Positions 37,525-49,245 of a stretch of 64,000 nt of DNA are shown here, one piece after another. Under the pieces are notes generated by a model that did not search any database, was not told the DNA's origin, and was given only the letters and a program-made list of their open reading frames with translations. The DNA is from Alphaproteobacteria bacterium (GTDB taxonomy: Bacteria > Pseudomonadota > Alphaproteobacteria > DSM-16000 > Inquilinaceae). Each line of letters starts with the position of its first letter. The stretch's first letter is position 1. The stretch spans positions 1-64,000 of the forward strand of contig JANQIX010000089.1 of assembly GCA_028281925.1 (NCBI GenBank). Reading direction: 5' to 3'. The position numbers were made by a program, and so were the translations under genes.

Positions 37525-38286
37525 ATGTTCGATGATCTGAAGGGTCAGCGGGTACTGGTCACTGGCGCCAGCACCGGCATCGGTGCCGCCGTGGCCAAGG
37601 GCTTCGGCGCGGAAGGTGCACGGGTGGCCGTGCACTACAACGCCAGCGCCGACGCCGCCAACGCGGTGGCGGAGGCCGTTACAGCCCTGGGCGGTGAAGC
37701 CCATCTGATCGGCGGAGATCTGAGCCAGCGCGGCGCGGCCGAGCAGGTGGTGGCCGATGCCGCCGATGCGCTGGGCGGGCTGGACGTGCTGGTCAACAAC
37801 GCTGGAGCACTGGTACGCCGGGCGATGCTGGAAGAGTTGGACGACGATCTGATCGACCAGGTGTTCGACCTCAATGTCCGTCAGCTGACCCATGCCTGCC
37901 GTGCCGCCATCCCCCATCTGCGGCAGAGTGCCGGATGCATCATCAACACCGGCTCGATCGCCGGCCGACACGGCGGCGGCCCGGGTGCCGGCGTCTATGC
38001 CGCGGCGAAGGCCTGGGTACAGAGCGTCACCCGCAACTTGGCCAAAGAGTTTGCCGCAGAGGGCATTCGCGCGAATGCCGTGGCGCCGGGCGTGATCTAC
38101 ACCCCGTTCCACGAGCGCTTCAGCACCGCAGAACAGCTGGAGTCCATGCGCCAGACCATTCCCATGGCCCGGCTGGGCACGCCGGAGGAGTGCGTGGGCG
38201 CATACCTCTTCCTCGCGTCCAAGGCCGCCTCGGGCTACATCACCGGGCAGGTGATCGAGGTGAACGGCGGCCAGCTGATGCCGTAG
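37525..38286 (+). CDS. short-chain dehydrogenase/reductase
   Basis: An SDR of 253 aa. The cofactor loop is TGASTGIG (12-19), followed by NNAG, the catalytic NTGSIAG and YAAAK, and the C-terminal GYITGQVIEVNGGQLMP. It most resembles sugar or sugar-acid dehydrogenases such as gluconate 5-dehydrogenase or KduD-type reductases. It lies 28 bp after dctM and 7 bp before the enolase-superfamily gene, so all three probably work on the imported acid. Confidence 0.9.
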   Translation: MFDDLKGQRVLVTGASTGIGAAVAKGFGAEGARVAVHYNASADAANAVAEAVTALGGEAHLIGGDLSQRGAAEQVVADAADALGGLDVLVNNAGALVRRAMLEELDDDLIDQVFDLNVRQLTHACRAAIPHLRQSAGCIINTGSIAGRHGGGPGAGVYAAAKAWVQSVTRNLAKEFAAEGIRANAVAPGVIYTPFHERFSTAEQLESMRQTIPMARLGTPEECVGAYLFLASKAASGYITGQVIEVNGGQLMP

Positions 38287-38293
38287 GCGGTCG

Positions 38294-39439
38294 TTGCGTA
38301 TTACCGGCATCAGTCCGTTCGCCTGCGGCAGCCCGGTCACAGACTGGGTGTTCGTGCGGGTGGACACCGATCAGCCTGGCCTGGTCGGCTGGGGCGAGGC
38401 GTCGCTGCCCGGCAAGCATGCCGGTGTGTGCGGCGCCGTGGAGGATGTGAGCGGCCTGATCCTGGGCGCAGACCCCACCGATACGGAATGGTGCTGGCAG
38501 CGCATCTACCGGCACGCCTACTGGCGCGGCGGGCCGATCCAGACCAGTGCGCTCAGCGGCATCGACGTTGCGCTGTGGGACATCCGCGGCAAGCTGGCAG
38601 GCCAGCCGATCCACAAACTGCTGGGCGGGCCGGTCCGCGACCGCGTCCGCCTTTACGCCAATTGCGGCCTCGCGACCGAACCTGAGGTATTTCGCACCCG
38701 CGTGGGCGACGCCCTGGCGCTCGGCTATACGGCAGTGAAGATCTACCCGCTGCCCGCAACCGGCCCCGTGGCAGGCCCAGCCCTGCTGCGCCAGGTGGTG
38801 GCGTGCTGCGAAGCGGTGCGCGACGAGCTTGGCCCCGATCGCGATTTCGCCGTCGACTGCCACGGCCGCATGACCGCGGCCGTGGCAGTCGAGGTCGAAG
38901 CCGCCATCCGCCACACCCACCCCCTTTGGCTAGAGGAACCGGTGGCGCCGGAAAGCCCCCAAGCGCTAGCGCGCTGTGCGGAAAAGTTCACAATTCCGAT
39001 CGCGGTGGGGGAGCGCCTGTTCACACGCTGGGCCTTCCGCGACCTGCTTGAGCACCAATGGGCCGGCATCCTCCAGCCCGACGTTTCCAATGCCGGTGGC
39101 ATCACGGAGTTAGCGAAGATCGCCCAGCTCGCAGAGCTCTATGGCGTGGGCTTCGCCCCGCATAACCCCAATGGCCCGCTGCAGACCTGGGCCAGCCTGC
39201 ATCTTGCGGCCCACGCCCAGGCCTTCGCCATTCTGGAACACCGGCACGAGCCACCCCTGCAGGCCTTCATGCGCAAGATCGCCGACGCCATCGTGGAGGT
39301 GGAGGCTGACGGTCATGCGGCGCTGCCCGCGGCAGCAGGCCTCGGCACCGCGATCGACGAAGGCGCCTTGGCCGCCCACCCTCCGCAACGCTTCGTCCAT
39401 GAGAGCTTTCGTTCCGACGGCAGTATTGGTGACTGGTAG
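38294..39439 (+). CDS. mandelate racemase / muconate lactonizing enzyme family sugar-acid dehydratase
   Basis: A 381-aa enolase-superfamily protein, near the galactonate/mannonate dehydratase branch. The barrel shows AVKIYP, the ligand motif DCHGR, EEPVAPE, GERLFTR and HNPNGP, where the His is expected to act as acid/base. It starts at TTG 38294, the position that gives the family's usual MRITGI opening. It would dehydrate a hexonate or uronate-derived acid to a 2-keto-3-deoxy acid. Substrate unknown. Confidence 0.88.
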   Translation: MRITGISPFACGSPVTDWVFVRVDTDQPGLVGWGEASLPGKHAGVCGAVEDVSGLILGADPTDTEWCWQRIYRHAYWRGGPIQTSALSGIDVALWDIRGKLAGQPIHKLLGGPVRDRVRLYANCGLATEPEVFRTRVGDALALGYTAVKIYPLPATGPVAGPALLRQVVACCEAVRDELGPDRDFAVDCHGRMTAAVAVEVEAAIRHTHPLWLEEPVAPESPQALARCAEKFTIPIAVGERLFTRWAFRDLLEHQWAGILQPDVSNAGGITELAKIAQLAELYGVGFAPHNPNGPLQTWASLHLAAHAQAFAILEHRHEPPLQAFMRKIADAIVEVEADGHAALPAAAGLGTAIDEGALAAHPPQRFVHESFRSDGSIGDW

Positions 39440-39621
39440 CCCCGCGGCCAAGCGACGTCGCCGATACCGGCGGTCCGAAATTGCGTAGACATTTAACTAA
39501 AGCTTCATTGATCTCGCCTATTAGCGTCTATTGGTGGGGTTCGGACGGCCGTCGCCTAATGCGCCTTGGTATGCGACAGGGCCCGCGATGACCGCCGCGT
39601 CGAGTTTGGGGGGAGAGGGAA

Positions 39622-40272
39622 ATGGTCCATCGGTCGATCGACCGATTGCCGCTGGAAGCTGATGACCGGGCATTGACGGGGTTCTTCCTCTCCGCGCTCG
39701 GGCATGCCGACAGGATCACGCTGCATCACTCCGTCATGGCTTCCCACCTGACGGAGATCCTGTGCCGAAGCATGTGTTTGAATGGGCGCACGCCGGAAAT
39801 CGTTCTGGCTGCCCTGTTTCACGATATTGGCAAGATCGGTGTCGAAGGCCGGTTCCTGGCCCATGATGGCCCGCTCAGCCCGGCCGAAATACGTGCATTG
39901 CAGGTCCACACGACACTGGGGGCTCAAGCGCTCTCGCGCATGTTCGAGCGCGAGACGGTGACACTGGTCGCGTGCCACCACCACGAGAAATACGATGGCA
40001 CCGGGTACCCTGCGGGCCTCTCCGGCGAAGAGATTCCGCTGCCCGCCCGTGTCGTCGGCCTGATCGATGCCTATGACGCGATCCGTGCCAAACGCAGCTA
40101 TTCACCAGCACGGACACACGGCGAGGCGATGGCGTGCCTCGTCTCCGCGCGCGGCACCCATTTTGATCCTTCGGTGGTCGATGCATTCGTGCGCTCGGAA
40201 CAGTCGGTAGAGGCGACCTACGATGAGACGCAGGCCGATCTTGCTGCCGACACCGACATCCGTCACCACTGA
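39622..40272 (+). CDS. stand-alone HD-GYP domain protein (predicted cyclic-di-GMP phosphodiesterase)
   Basis: A 216-aa protein that is almost entirely the HD-GYP domain, without a sensor. The metal motifs are HDIGK (67-71), HHHEKYDGTGYP (119-130) with the GYP triplet intact, and DAYDAIRAKRSY. It should cleave c-di-GMP to pGpG or GMP. GGGAGAGGG sits directly before the ATG. The 180-bp region upstream is partly AT-rich and probably holds its own promoter. A link to the exopolysaccharide or adhesin genes is plausible but only inferred. Confidence 0.9.
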   Translation: MVHRSIDRLPLEADDRALTGFFLSALGHADRITLHHSVMASHLTEILCRSMCLNGRTPEIVLAALFHDIGKIGVEGRFLAHDGPLSPAEIRALQVHTTLGAQALSRMFERETVTLVACHHHEKYDGTGYPAGLSGEEIPLPARVVGLIDAYDAIRAKRSYSPARTHGEAMACLVSARGTHFDPSVVDAFVRSEQSVEATYDETQADLAADTDIRHH

Positions 40273-40317
40273 CCCCCTTCTCGGACGATCACTTTTTCCG
40301 ATCGGGGACTGTTGCCT

Positions 40318-40758
40318 TCATCCTACCACCTTCTCTCGGCGCGCCCGGCCTCCAGCATGGTATGTCAGCGCCATGGCGATGCAGTGCGCCAAGGCCTCGC
40401 GAGCAATCTCATCCTCCGCAGCGAACACGATCGCCCGGTTTCCCTCGTAGCGGAACCGGTCCGGATAGATCTCCCGGAAGGTTGAGATCAGCGAGGTCTG
40501 GCAGTGGACGTAGAGGGCATATCGCGGTGGCCCCGCCTTCAGCGCATCGATCCTAACCGTGGTTCCGGTTCCGCGTCGTTCAGGCAGATAGGCGGGCTGC
40601 CCCCACTTCAGCGTCTCCACCAACGGCCCCACGCCCTCGGTCCGTGCTGCCGTCTCGAAGATGAGTGCCCGCAACGCCAGAAGGCGGTCCCGCACAGCGT
40701 CTGGATACTCTTGGAACACGGCCGCAACGCGCGCGTCCCTGAATTGGTGCCCGCTCAT
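40318..40758 (-). CDS. DUF1801 domain protein
   Basis: A 146-aa cytoplasmic protein with the DUF1801 landmarks ETLKWGQPAYLP and YALYVHCQTSLISTFRE. Function of the family is unknown. Its ATG overlaps the hutH stop by 4 nt, so it is translated together with hutH at the end of the operon. It is convergent with the HD-GYP gene. Confidence 0.85.
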   Translation of the reverse strand: MSGHQFRDARVAAVFQEYPDAVRDRLLALRALIFETAARTEGVGPLVETLKWGQPAYLPERRGTGTTVRIDALKAGPPRYALYVHCQTSLISTFREIYPDRFRYEGNRAIVFAAEDEIAREALAHCIAMALTYHAGGRARREKVVG

Positions 40759-42251
40759 TCTGCCGCGACGATGGCATGCGCGGCGGCAATATCCTCCGCC
40801 ATCACGCGGTCACGCACCATGGTCGGTACGCGGTCGCGCAGGGTGACGTAGAGGGGGCGGAGGGCCGGCGCCGGTTCGATACCGCGCAGGTCGAGGGCCT
40901 GAGCCGCCAGCAGCAATTCGATCGCAACAATCCGCTGTGCCGTCTCCACGGCAAAGGCTGCCCGTCTCGCGGCAATCGGCGCCATGGGCACATGGTCCTC
41001 GGTATTGGCGCAGGTGGGCACCGACTGAATGGCGGCAGGCACGGATCGGCATCTCAGTTCCGCAATCAGCGCAGCGGCCGTGTACTGGGCGATCATGAAG
41101 CCGGAGTTCTCGCCCGGTGCCGCATCAGGGTGGATCAGGAAGGGTGGCAGGCCGCCGTTCAGATTGGCATCCACCAGCCGGGCTGACCGGCGCTCGCTGA
41201 TCACGGCCAGCGAGGTCAGCGAATTGGCGAGATAGTCCAGCAGCTCTGCCGCGCGCTGGCCGTGAAAGTTACCGGAATTCGACGTCACCCAGCCGTCGGC
41301 CAAGCCGAAAATCGGATTGTCGTTGGCGGCGTTGATCTCGATCTCCAGTCCCTGAGCCACATGCGCGACAGCATCCCTGGTGGCCCCCAGGACCTGTGGA
41401 ATGCAGCGCAGACTCAAGCCGTCGCGCAGGCGGCTGGGTCTGGGCGGGCCGATCGACACGCTGCCGTCGGTCAGCGCCCGCAGCCGTGCCGACGTGGTGA
41501 TCTGGCCGGGATGAGGCTTGGCCAGCGCCGTACGCGCATCGAAGCTGTCGTCGAGCGCGCCCAGCGCCTCGAGGCTCATGGCCGCCACCGCCTCCGCGGT
41601 TTCCACCAGCTGTTGCGCGTCGTGCACCGCCAGGCAGCCGATCCCGGTCGTCTGTTCCGTGCCGTTGATCAGGGCGATGCCATCACGACCGGCGATCTCC
41701 GGCAACGGAATGCCGGCTTCACGCATAGCATCGGCGCCTGCACGCCAGTCGCTGCCGGGCAGATGCGCACGCCCCTCCCCGATCAGCGGCAGAGCCATAT
41801 GGGCCAACGGCGCGAGATCACCGCAGGCCCCAACCGAGCCGAACTCCGGCACGCATGGCACGACGCCGGCATTCAGCATCGCGACCAGTGCGTTCAGCGT
41901 TGCGGCCGTCACACCCGTTACGCCGGTGGCCAGCACATTGGCGCGGATGGCCATCATGGCGCGGACCGCATCGTCCGCCATCGCGGCGCCCACGCCGGCG
42001 GCGTGGCTGCGCAAAAGGTTCTTCTGCAGTGATACGACCGCCTGCGGCGGCACGGCGCGGCTGTCCAGCGCCCCGAAGCCGGTCGTGATCCCGTAGATGG
42101 GCGTGCCGTCAGCGATCAGGCTCGCCAGCAGGCGCTCGCCCTCGGCGACCCGGCGCTGAGCCTCATCCTCCAACGCGACCGTCGCGCGCCGCCGGGCCAC
42201 GGCCACGACGTCTCCAATGCTCAGGCTGCGGCCAGTAAGCACGACGGTCAT
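40755..42251 (-). CDS. hutH: histidine ammonia-lyase with Cys in the MIO triad
   Basis: It deaminates L-histidine to urocanate. The 498-aa protein aligns without shifts to the Pseudomonas putida enzyme at key points: Y53, H83, and the prosthetic-group triad at 142-144. The triad normally reads Ala-Ser-Gly; here it reads Ala-Cys-Gly (FGSVGACGDLAPLAH), and codon 143 is TGC at 41825-41823. Other family blocks are intact, including NDNPIF and the GNFHGQ region. hutU lies 6 bp upstream, which strongly supports the histidine assignment. The change may still allow MIO formation. Confidence 0.92.
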   Translation of the reverse strand: MTVVLTGRSLSIGDVVAVARRRATVALEDEAQRRVAEGERLLASLIADGTPIYGITTGFGALDSRAVPPQAVVSLQKNLLRSHAAGVGAAMADDAVRAMMAIRANVLATGVTGVTAATLNALVAMLNAGVVPCVPEFGSVGACGDLAPLAHMALPLIGEGRAHLPGSDWRAGADAMREAGIPLPEIAGRDGIALINGTEQTTGIGCLAVHDAQQLVETAEAVAAMSLEALGALDDSFDARTALAKPHPGQITTSARLRALTDGSVSIGPPRPSRLRDGLSLRCIPQVLGATRDAVAHVAQGLEIEINAANDNPIFGLADGWVTSNSGNFHGQRAAELLDYLANSLTSLAVISERRSARLVDANLNGGLPPFLIHPDAAPGENSGFMIAQYTAAALIAELRCRSVPAAIQSVPTCANTEDHVPMAPIAARRAAFAVETAQRIVAIELLLAAQALDLRGIEPAPALRPLYVTLRDRVPTMVRDRVMAEDIAAAHAIVAAE

Positions 42252-42257
42252 GGGGCT

Positions 42258-43949
42258 TCAGTCTTCCAGCGACGGCAGGTTCAGGTGATGGCGTCTGGCG
42301 CAGTCGATGGCCAGCTCATAGCCCGCATCGGCATGGCGCATCACGCCCGTGGCCGGGTCGTTCCACAGCACCCGCTCGATGCGCTTAGCCGCGGCCTCTG
42401 TGCCGTCGCAGACGATCACCATGCCCGAATGCTGCGAGAAGCCCATGCCGACCCCACCGCCATGGTGCAGCGACACCCAGGTCGCCCCGCTGGCGCAGTT
42501 CAACAGCGCGTTCAAGAGCGGCCAGTCCGACACGGCGTCGGAGCCATCGCGCATGGCCTCGGTCTCGCGGTTCGGGCTGGCGACGGAACCGCTGTCCAGA
42601 TGGTCGCGGCCGATGACGATCGGCGCATGCACTTCACCCGTGCGCACCATGTCGTTGAAGGCCAGCCCCAGCCGGTGGCGCTGGCCGAGACCGACCCAGC
42701 AGATGCGCGCCGGCAGCCCCTGGAAGTGGATACGGTCGCGCGCCATGTCCAGCCAGGTGTGCAGATGCGGGTCGTCCGGGATCAGGCGCTTGACCACCTC
42801 GTCGGTGCGGTAGATGTCCTCCGGCTCACCGCTCAGCGCTGCCCAGCGGAACGGGCCGATGCCGCGGCAGAACAGCGGCCGGATGTAGGCCGGCACGAAA
42901 CCGGGGAAGTCGAAGGCATCATCCACGCCTTCGTCCTTGGCCATCTGGCGGATGTTGTTGCCGTAATCCAGCGTCGGCACGCCCGCATGGTGCCAGTCCA
43001 GCATGGCCCGGACATGCAGGGCCATGGACCGCTTGGCCGCCGCTTCGACCGCCTTCGGGTCGGTCTCGCGCCGCTCCGCCCACTCCGCCAGCGTCCAGCC
43101 GGCGGGCAGATAGCCGTTGACCGGGTCGTGGGCCGAGGTCTGGTCGGTCACCACGTCCGGCCGCACACCGCGCCGCACCAGCTCCGGAAACACATCGGCC
43201 GCGTTGCCCAACAGGCCGATGGACACCGCCCGCCGCTCCGCCCTGGCTTCCGAGATCATCTCCAGCGCCAGGTCCAGATTGTCGGTGCTGTCGTCCAGAT
43301 AGCCGGTGCGCAGGCGCATCTCGATCCGGCTCGGCTGGCACTCCACGGCCAGCATCGAGGCGCCGGCCATAGTGGCAGCCAGAGGTTGGGCCCCGCCCAT
43401 GCCGCCTAGCCCGGCCGTCAGGATCCACCGGCCCGCCAGGTCGCCGCCGTAGTGCTGCCGTCCCACTTCCACGAAGGTTTCGTACGTCCCCTGCACGATC
43501 CCCTGGCTGCCGATATAGATCCACGAGCCGGCGGTCATCTGCCCGTACATCATCAACCCGGCGCGATCGAGCGCGTGGAAATGGTCCCAGTCGGCCCAGT
43601 GGGGCACGAGGTTTGAATTGGCAATGAGTACGCGCGGCGCGTCTTCATGCGTGCGGAACACCCCGACCGGCTTGCCCGACTGGACCAGCAGGGTCTCGTT
43701 GCCTTCCAGCGACCGAAGGGCGTCGCAGATGCGGTCGAAGCTCTGCCAGTCGCGCGCTGCCCGGCCGATGCCGCCATAGACCACCAGCTCTTGCGGCCGC
43801 TCGGCCACGTCCGGGTCCAGGTTGTTCATCAGCATGCGCAGCGGCGCCTCGGTCAGCCAGCTCTTGGCACTCAGCTCCCGCCCCTGAGGCGCGCGGATCA
43901 GGCGGCTGTTGTCAAAGCGGCTGGTTCGCTGGGGAGCGTCGTCAGTCAT
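42258..43949 (-). CDS. hutU: urocanate hydratase
   Basis: It hydrates urocanate to imidazolone propionate using tightly bound NAD+. The 563-aa protein has the NAD site [17 protein letters not shown], the active-site region [11 protein letters not shown] with the conserved Cys, and the long signature [13 protein letters not shown] followed by [17 protein letters not shown]. It lies 6 bp before hutH and 25 bp after the FadH-like gene on one strand. hutI, hutG/F and a HutC regulator are absent from the window, so the later steps must be encoded elsewhere. Confidence 0.96.
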   Translation of the reverse strand: MTDDAPQRTSRFDNSRLIRAPQGRELSAKSWLTEAPLRMLMNNLDPDVAERPQELVVYGGIGRAARDWQSFDRICDALRSLEGNETLLVQSGKPVGVFRTHEDAPRVLIANSNLVPHWADWDHFHALDRAGLMMYGQMTAGSWIYIGSQGIVQGTYETFVEVGRQHYGGDLAGRWILTAGLGGMGGAQPLAATMAGASMLAVECQPSRIEMRLRTGYLDDSTDNLDLALEMISEARAERRAVSIGLLGNAADVFPELVRRGVRPDVVTDQTSAHDPVNGYLPAGWTLAEWAERRETDPKAVEAAAKRSMALHVRAMLDWHHAGVPTLDYGNNIRQMAKDEGVDDAFDFPGFVPAYIRPLFCRGIGPFRWAALSGEPEDIYRTDEVVKRLIPDDPHLHTWLDMARDRIHFQGLPARICWVGLGQRHRLGLAFNDMVRTGEVHAPIVIGRDHLDSGSVASPNRETEAMRDGSDAVSDWPLLNALLNCASGATWVSLHHGGGVGMGFSQHSGMVIVCDGTEAAAKRIERVLWNDPATGVMRHADAGYELAIDCARRHHLNLPSLED

Positions 43950-43974
43950 CGGTCAAGCTTTCCAACAGGGGTGA

Positions 43975-46005
43975 TCAGAGCGCCAGGGCAAGGCGGGTTC
44001 CTTCCTCGATGGCACGCTCGGCGTCCAGCTCCGCGGCCAGACGCGCACCGCCGATCGCCGTCGCAGCCACGCCAGCCGCGGCAAGGTCCGGGGCCAGCTC
44101 AGCCAGAGGGTCCTGCCCGGCGCAGATAACGATCGTATCGGCCGGAATGTGCCGCCCCTCGCCGGCTACGGTGATGTGGATGCCGCGATCGTCGATGCGA
44201 TCGTATGCGACGCCGGCGAACTGGGCCACGCGGTTCCGCGCGAGGATCAGCCGGTGGATCCAGCCGGTCGACCGGCCGAGCGTGCGCCCGAATCCGCCGG
44301 GAGACCGCTTCAGCATGGTGATCTCGTGATGCGGTGGGTCGTCCGAGGCGCCGCCCGGGTCCAGGCCGCCGGCCACCTCGCCATTCGTAGCAATGCCCCA
44401 GTGATGCGCGAACGCATCAGCCTCCACATGGCTGCGCAGGCTGCGCTCCAGCAGAAACAGCGCCACATCGAAGCCGATGCCGCCGGCGCCGATGATCACG
44501 ACGCGACGGCCCGCCTGCACGCGGCCGGTCAGTACGTCGGCATAGGTGGCCACCATGGTGTGTTCGATGCCGGGGATGTCGGGGCGCCGCGGTGCCACGC
44601 CGGATGCCATGACGACATGCGCGAAACGGCCGCCCGCCAAGTCATCGGTCGTCGCCCGCTGGCCGAGGCGGAGTTCGACGCCCGCTCGCTGCAGGCGATC
44701 GGCGAAATAGGCAACGCTCTCGCCGAATTCCTGCTTTCCCGGCACGCGCTTGGCCAAGTTGAACTGGCCGCCCAACTCCGAAGCGGCCTCGAACAGCGTC
44801 ACTTGGTGGCCCCGTTCAGCGGCAACGACGGCGGCGGCCAGTCCGGCTGGCCCGCCGCCGACCACAGCGATGGCCCGCGGCTGCTCTACCGGAGTCACCC
44901 GCAGCTCCTCTTCCCGGCAGGCGTGCGGATTGACCAGGCAGGAGGCCGGCTCATCGATGAAATAGTGGTCCAGGCAGGCTTGGTTACAGGCGATGCAGAT
45001 GTTGATGCCGCGCCGATCGCCGGACCGCGCCTTTGCCGCGAAGGCCCCGTCGGCCAGGAACGGCCGCGCCATGGAGATCATGTCGGCATGGCCCGCCGCC
45101 AGGATCGCCTCGCCGGCCTCCGGCGTGTTGATGCGGTTGCTGGCCGCCACGGGAATGGCGACGGCCTCTGTGATCCGCCGGCTCGCCCAGGCGAACCCGC
45201 CGCGCGGCACGGCCTGCGCAATCGTCGGCACGCGGGCTTCGTGCCAGCCGATGCCGCTTGTCAGCATGTCCGCGCCCGCCGCTTCCACTGCACGAGCGAG
45301 CGCCACCGTCTCATCGGCCGTCAGGCCGCCTTCCACGAGATCGAGCGTGGAGATGCGGAAGATCACCAAGAAATCCGGGCCCACGGCCCGCCGCACTGCC
45401 TGCACCGTCTCCACAGCGAAGCGCAGCCGGTGATCCAGGCTGCCGCCCCAGTCGTCGTCCCGCTGGTTGGTGCGCGGGCACAGAAACTGGGTGATCAGGT
45501 AGCCTTCGGAGCCCATGACCTCGACGCCGTCATAGCCGGCTTCGCGCGCAAGCCCGGCAGCCGTTGCGAAGTCACCGATGGTGCGCGTGATGTTGGCCTC
45601 GGTCATCGCCCGCGGCATCTCGCGGTTGATGGGCGAGCGGATGGCGCTCGGCGCGACAATGGCCTCGTGATAGCCATAGCGGCCGCTGTGCAGGATCTGC
45701 AGGACGATCCGCCCGCCCGCCTCGTGCACGGCCTGAGGGATTGGCCGGTGCCACGCGGCATCCGCAGCGCTTGCCAGCATGGCCGGCTCATCCTTCAGCC
45801 GCCCTTCGAAGTTCGGCGAGACGCCGCCGGTGATGATCAGTCCGGCTTCGGCTGCAGCCCGTTCGGCGTAGAAGGCGGCCAGCCGCGGCGCGCCGTCGGC
45901 CCTCGCCTCCAGCCCCGTATGCATGGATCCCATGACCAGCCGGTTCGGCAGCTGAACCGATCCCACCATGATCGGCTGAAACAGATGCGGATAGGCGGCG
46001 GTCAT
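43975..46005 (-). CDS. fadH: NADH:flavin oxidoreductase, 2,4-dienoyl-CoA reductase-like
   Basis: A 676-aa three-domain protein: FMN barrel (1-330), 4Fe-4S site, and an FAD/NAD(P) disulfide-reductase-like domain. It follows Escherichia coli FadH closely by eye: MGSMHTGLE, LQILHSGRYGYH, REAGYDGVEVMGSEGYL and TGIGWHEAR-type segments. The iron-sulfur ligands lie in CIACNQACLD...SCLVN, and FAD binding is at VVGGGPAGLAAAV. FadH reduces 2,4-dienoyl-CoA in oxidation of unsaturated fatty acids. Its place in a hut/sugar-acid operon suggests another substrate is possible. Confidence 0.88.
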   Translation of the reverse strand: MTAAYPHLFQPIMVGSVQLPNRLVMGSMHTGLEARADGAPRLAAFYAERAAAEAGLIITGGVSPNFEGRLKDEPAMLASAADAAWHRPIPQAVHEAGGRIVLQILHSGRYGYHEAIVAPSAIRSPINREMPRAMTEANITRTIGDFATAAGLAREAGYDGVEVMGSEGYLITQFLCPRTNQRDDDWGGSLDHRLRFAVETVQAVRRAVGPDFLVIFRISTLDLVEGGLTADETVALARAVEAAGADMLTSGIGWHEARVPTIAQAVPRGGFAWASRRITEAVAIPVAASNRINTPEAGEAILAAGHADMISMARPFLADGAFAAKARSGDRRGINICIACNQACLDHYFIDEPASCLVNPHACREEELRVTPVEQPRAIAVVGGGPAGLAAAVVAAERGHQVTLFEAASELGGQFNLAKRVPGKQEFGESVAYFADRLQRAGVELRLGQRATTDDLAGGRFAHVVMASGVAPRRPDIPGIEHTMVATYADVLTGRVQAGRRVVIIGAGGIGFDVALFLLERSLRSHVEADAFAHHWGIATNGEVAGGLDPGGASDDPPHHEITMLKRSPGGFGRTLGRSTGWIHRLILARNRVAQFAGVAYDRIDDRGIHITVAGEGRHIPADTIVICAGQDPLAELAPDLAAAGVAATAIGGARLAAELDAERAIEEGTRLALAL

Positions 46006-46022
46006 CGTCTCGGGCCGTATCG

Positions 46023-47756
<1,734 letters not shown>

Positions 47757-47835
47757 GGATGCGTTCCCTGCCCGGGACCGGTTCGCCCCGGTTTCGCGGA
47801 TTTTCCGCAATACGGCCCTTGCAGCCACCGGCCTG

Positions 47836-49245
47836 TCAAGTCAACGCGGCATGCGCCGCCACTATGGCAGCCAACGCCGTGGCGAGGGCCAGCGGTGCAT
47901 AGACCCCGTTCCAACCCCAACTCACGATCCGCGAAGGCCGTTCCGCCAGCCGCGCCAGCAGCAGCACCGAGATGCCGAACGGCGACACGACGACCGTGGT
48001 CGCCCAAGCCGCGCCCAGCCCAACGGCGATCGCGGCGGCCAGGGAAGGATCGGGCTGCGCCTGCTGCAGGATGGCGCCGACTATGGTGACGCTGATGATC
48101 GGGTTGATGGCGATCTGATGCGCTGTGATCACGAAGATCGCCGGCACCGCAATTGCGGCTGCGGTTGGCCAGGCGCCGAGGTTCAGCAGCCCCTCCAGCC
48201 CCAGCGCCGGCAGTAAGGCGGCGATCGCCGCACCGATGAAGGCGGCTGAGGCGATCACGACGATCTCGGGGCTGGCCGCCGGAAACTGATCGCGCACGAC
48301 ATCGCGCAGACGGACACTGGTCTGGCGGACGCGGGATTCGTCGCTCTTGCGCTGCTGCAGCAGGATCCAGCCGAGCCAGAACATCGGCCCCACCGCCACG
48401 ACCGCTTCGATCAGCCGCAAGTCGAACAGCAGTTTCAGCGCCGTGACCAGCAAAAGCAGCAGGCCCACCGGCACCATCAGCAAGAGGACGGCCCGTTTTT
48501 CGCCAACCGTCAGCGGTGCCCTTTCAAGGGCCAGGCCGCCGTCGCCTCCCTCAAGGCTATCCAGCAGCCATCCGACAGCGGTGATCAGCATAGAGGCTGC
48601 AAAGCCGAACGCGGCCGTGTCCGTCCACAGCACGCCTGGGACCGAGGTCACGATCAGTGCCTGGGCGATGGTCGTCGGCGCCCAGACGGTCGACGCCCCG
48701 AATCCCCTAAGCGCCGCACTCAACGACCGTCGCTCGCGGCTCAGGGCCTCGCGCCGGTTCCGGTCCGCCTCGCCAATGCCGACGCGGACCACCGCGCTCA
48801 GCAGGCTCAAAGCGCCCAGGTTCAACAGGATCGTCAACAGGTGGCTGCCGAACGCCAAGGCCAGATACCGGCGGCCCGGCGGCTGGTGAACGATGATGCG
48901 GCCGGCCTGCGTCACCGTGGGCGACGTCACCGCAGCATCGCGGACGAGGCCAAGCACCAAGACCAACGTGCCAAGGAACGCCGCCTGGCTGAGACCCTGT
49001 ACCATCACCCGGCCGGCGTCTTCGGTGACGGCGACAAGGGTCGCGGCAAGACCGATGGATGCGATCAGCAGAACGCCACCCACCCGGCCGGCGCGGCGCC
49101 ATGCCAGCGCAAGAAAGCCGGCGCAGGCCAGGCATCCGGCCGTCGTGGCCCACGGCCCCGCATCGAGCAGACGCGCGAAGGTCGGGACCATCATGGCCAC
49201 CAGCATTGCCGTCAGCGCGCGCCGATGCCACCGATGGACCGCCAC
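47836..49245 (-). CDS. polytopic membrane transporter (ion-transporter superfamily-like)
   Basis: A 469-aa protein with about 12 hydrophobic segments in two halves. Both contain re-entrant-like stretches: FGASTVWAPTTIAQALI and HQIAINPIISVTIVGAIL. This arrangement resembles carboxylate transporters of the IT superfamily, but I cannot name a family. I set the start at GTG 49245, preceded by GGGGACG. An in-frame extension to 49497 would run through the operator region and is not believed. It begins the minus-strand operon leading to the dehydratase, fadH-like, hutU and hutH genes and may import their substrate. Confidence 0.75.
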   Translation of the reverse strand: MAVHRWHRRALTAMLVAMMVPTFARLLDAGPWATTAGCLACAGFLALAWRRAGRVGGVLLIASIGLAATLVAVTEDAGRVMVQGLSQAAFLGTLVLVLGLVRDAAVTSPTVTQAGRIIVHQPPGRRYLALAFGSHLLTILLNLGALSLLSAVVRVGIGEADRNRREALSRERRSLSAALRGFGASTVWAPTTIAQALIVTSVPGVLWTDTAAFGFAASMLITAVGWLLDSLEGGDGGLALERAPLTVGEKRAVLLLMVPVGLLLLLVTALKLLFDLRLIEAVVAVGPMFWLGWILLQQRKSDESRVRQTSVRLRDVVRDQFPAASPEIVVIASAAFIGAAIAALLPALGLEGLLNLGAWPTAAAIAVPAIFVITAHQIAINPIISVTIVGAILQQAQPDPSLAAAIAVGLGAAWATTVVVSPFGISVLLLARLAERPSRIVSWGWNGVYAPLALATALAAIVAAHAALT

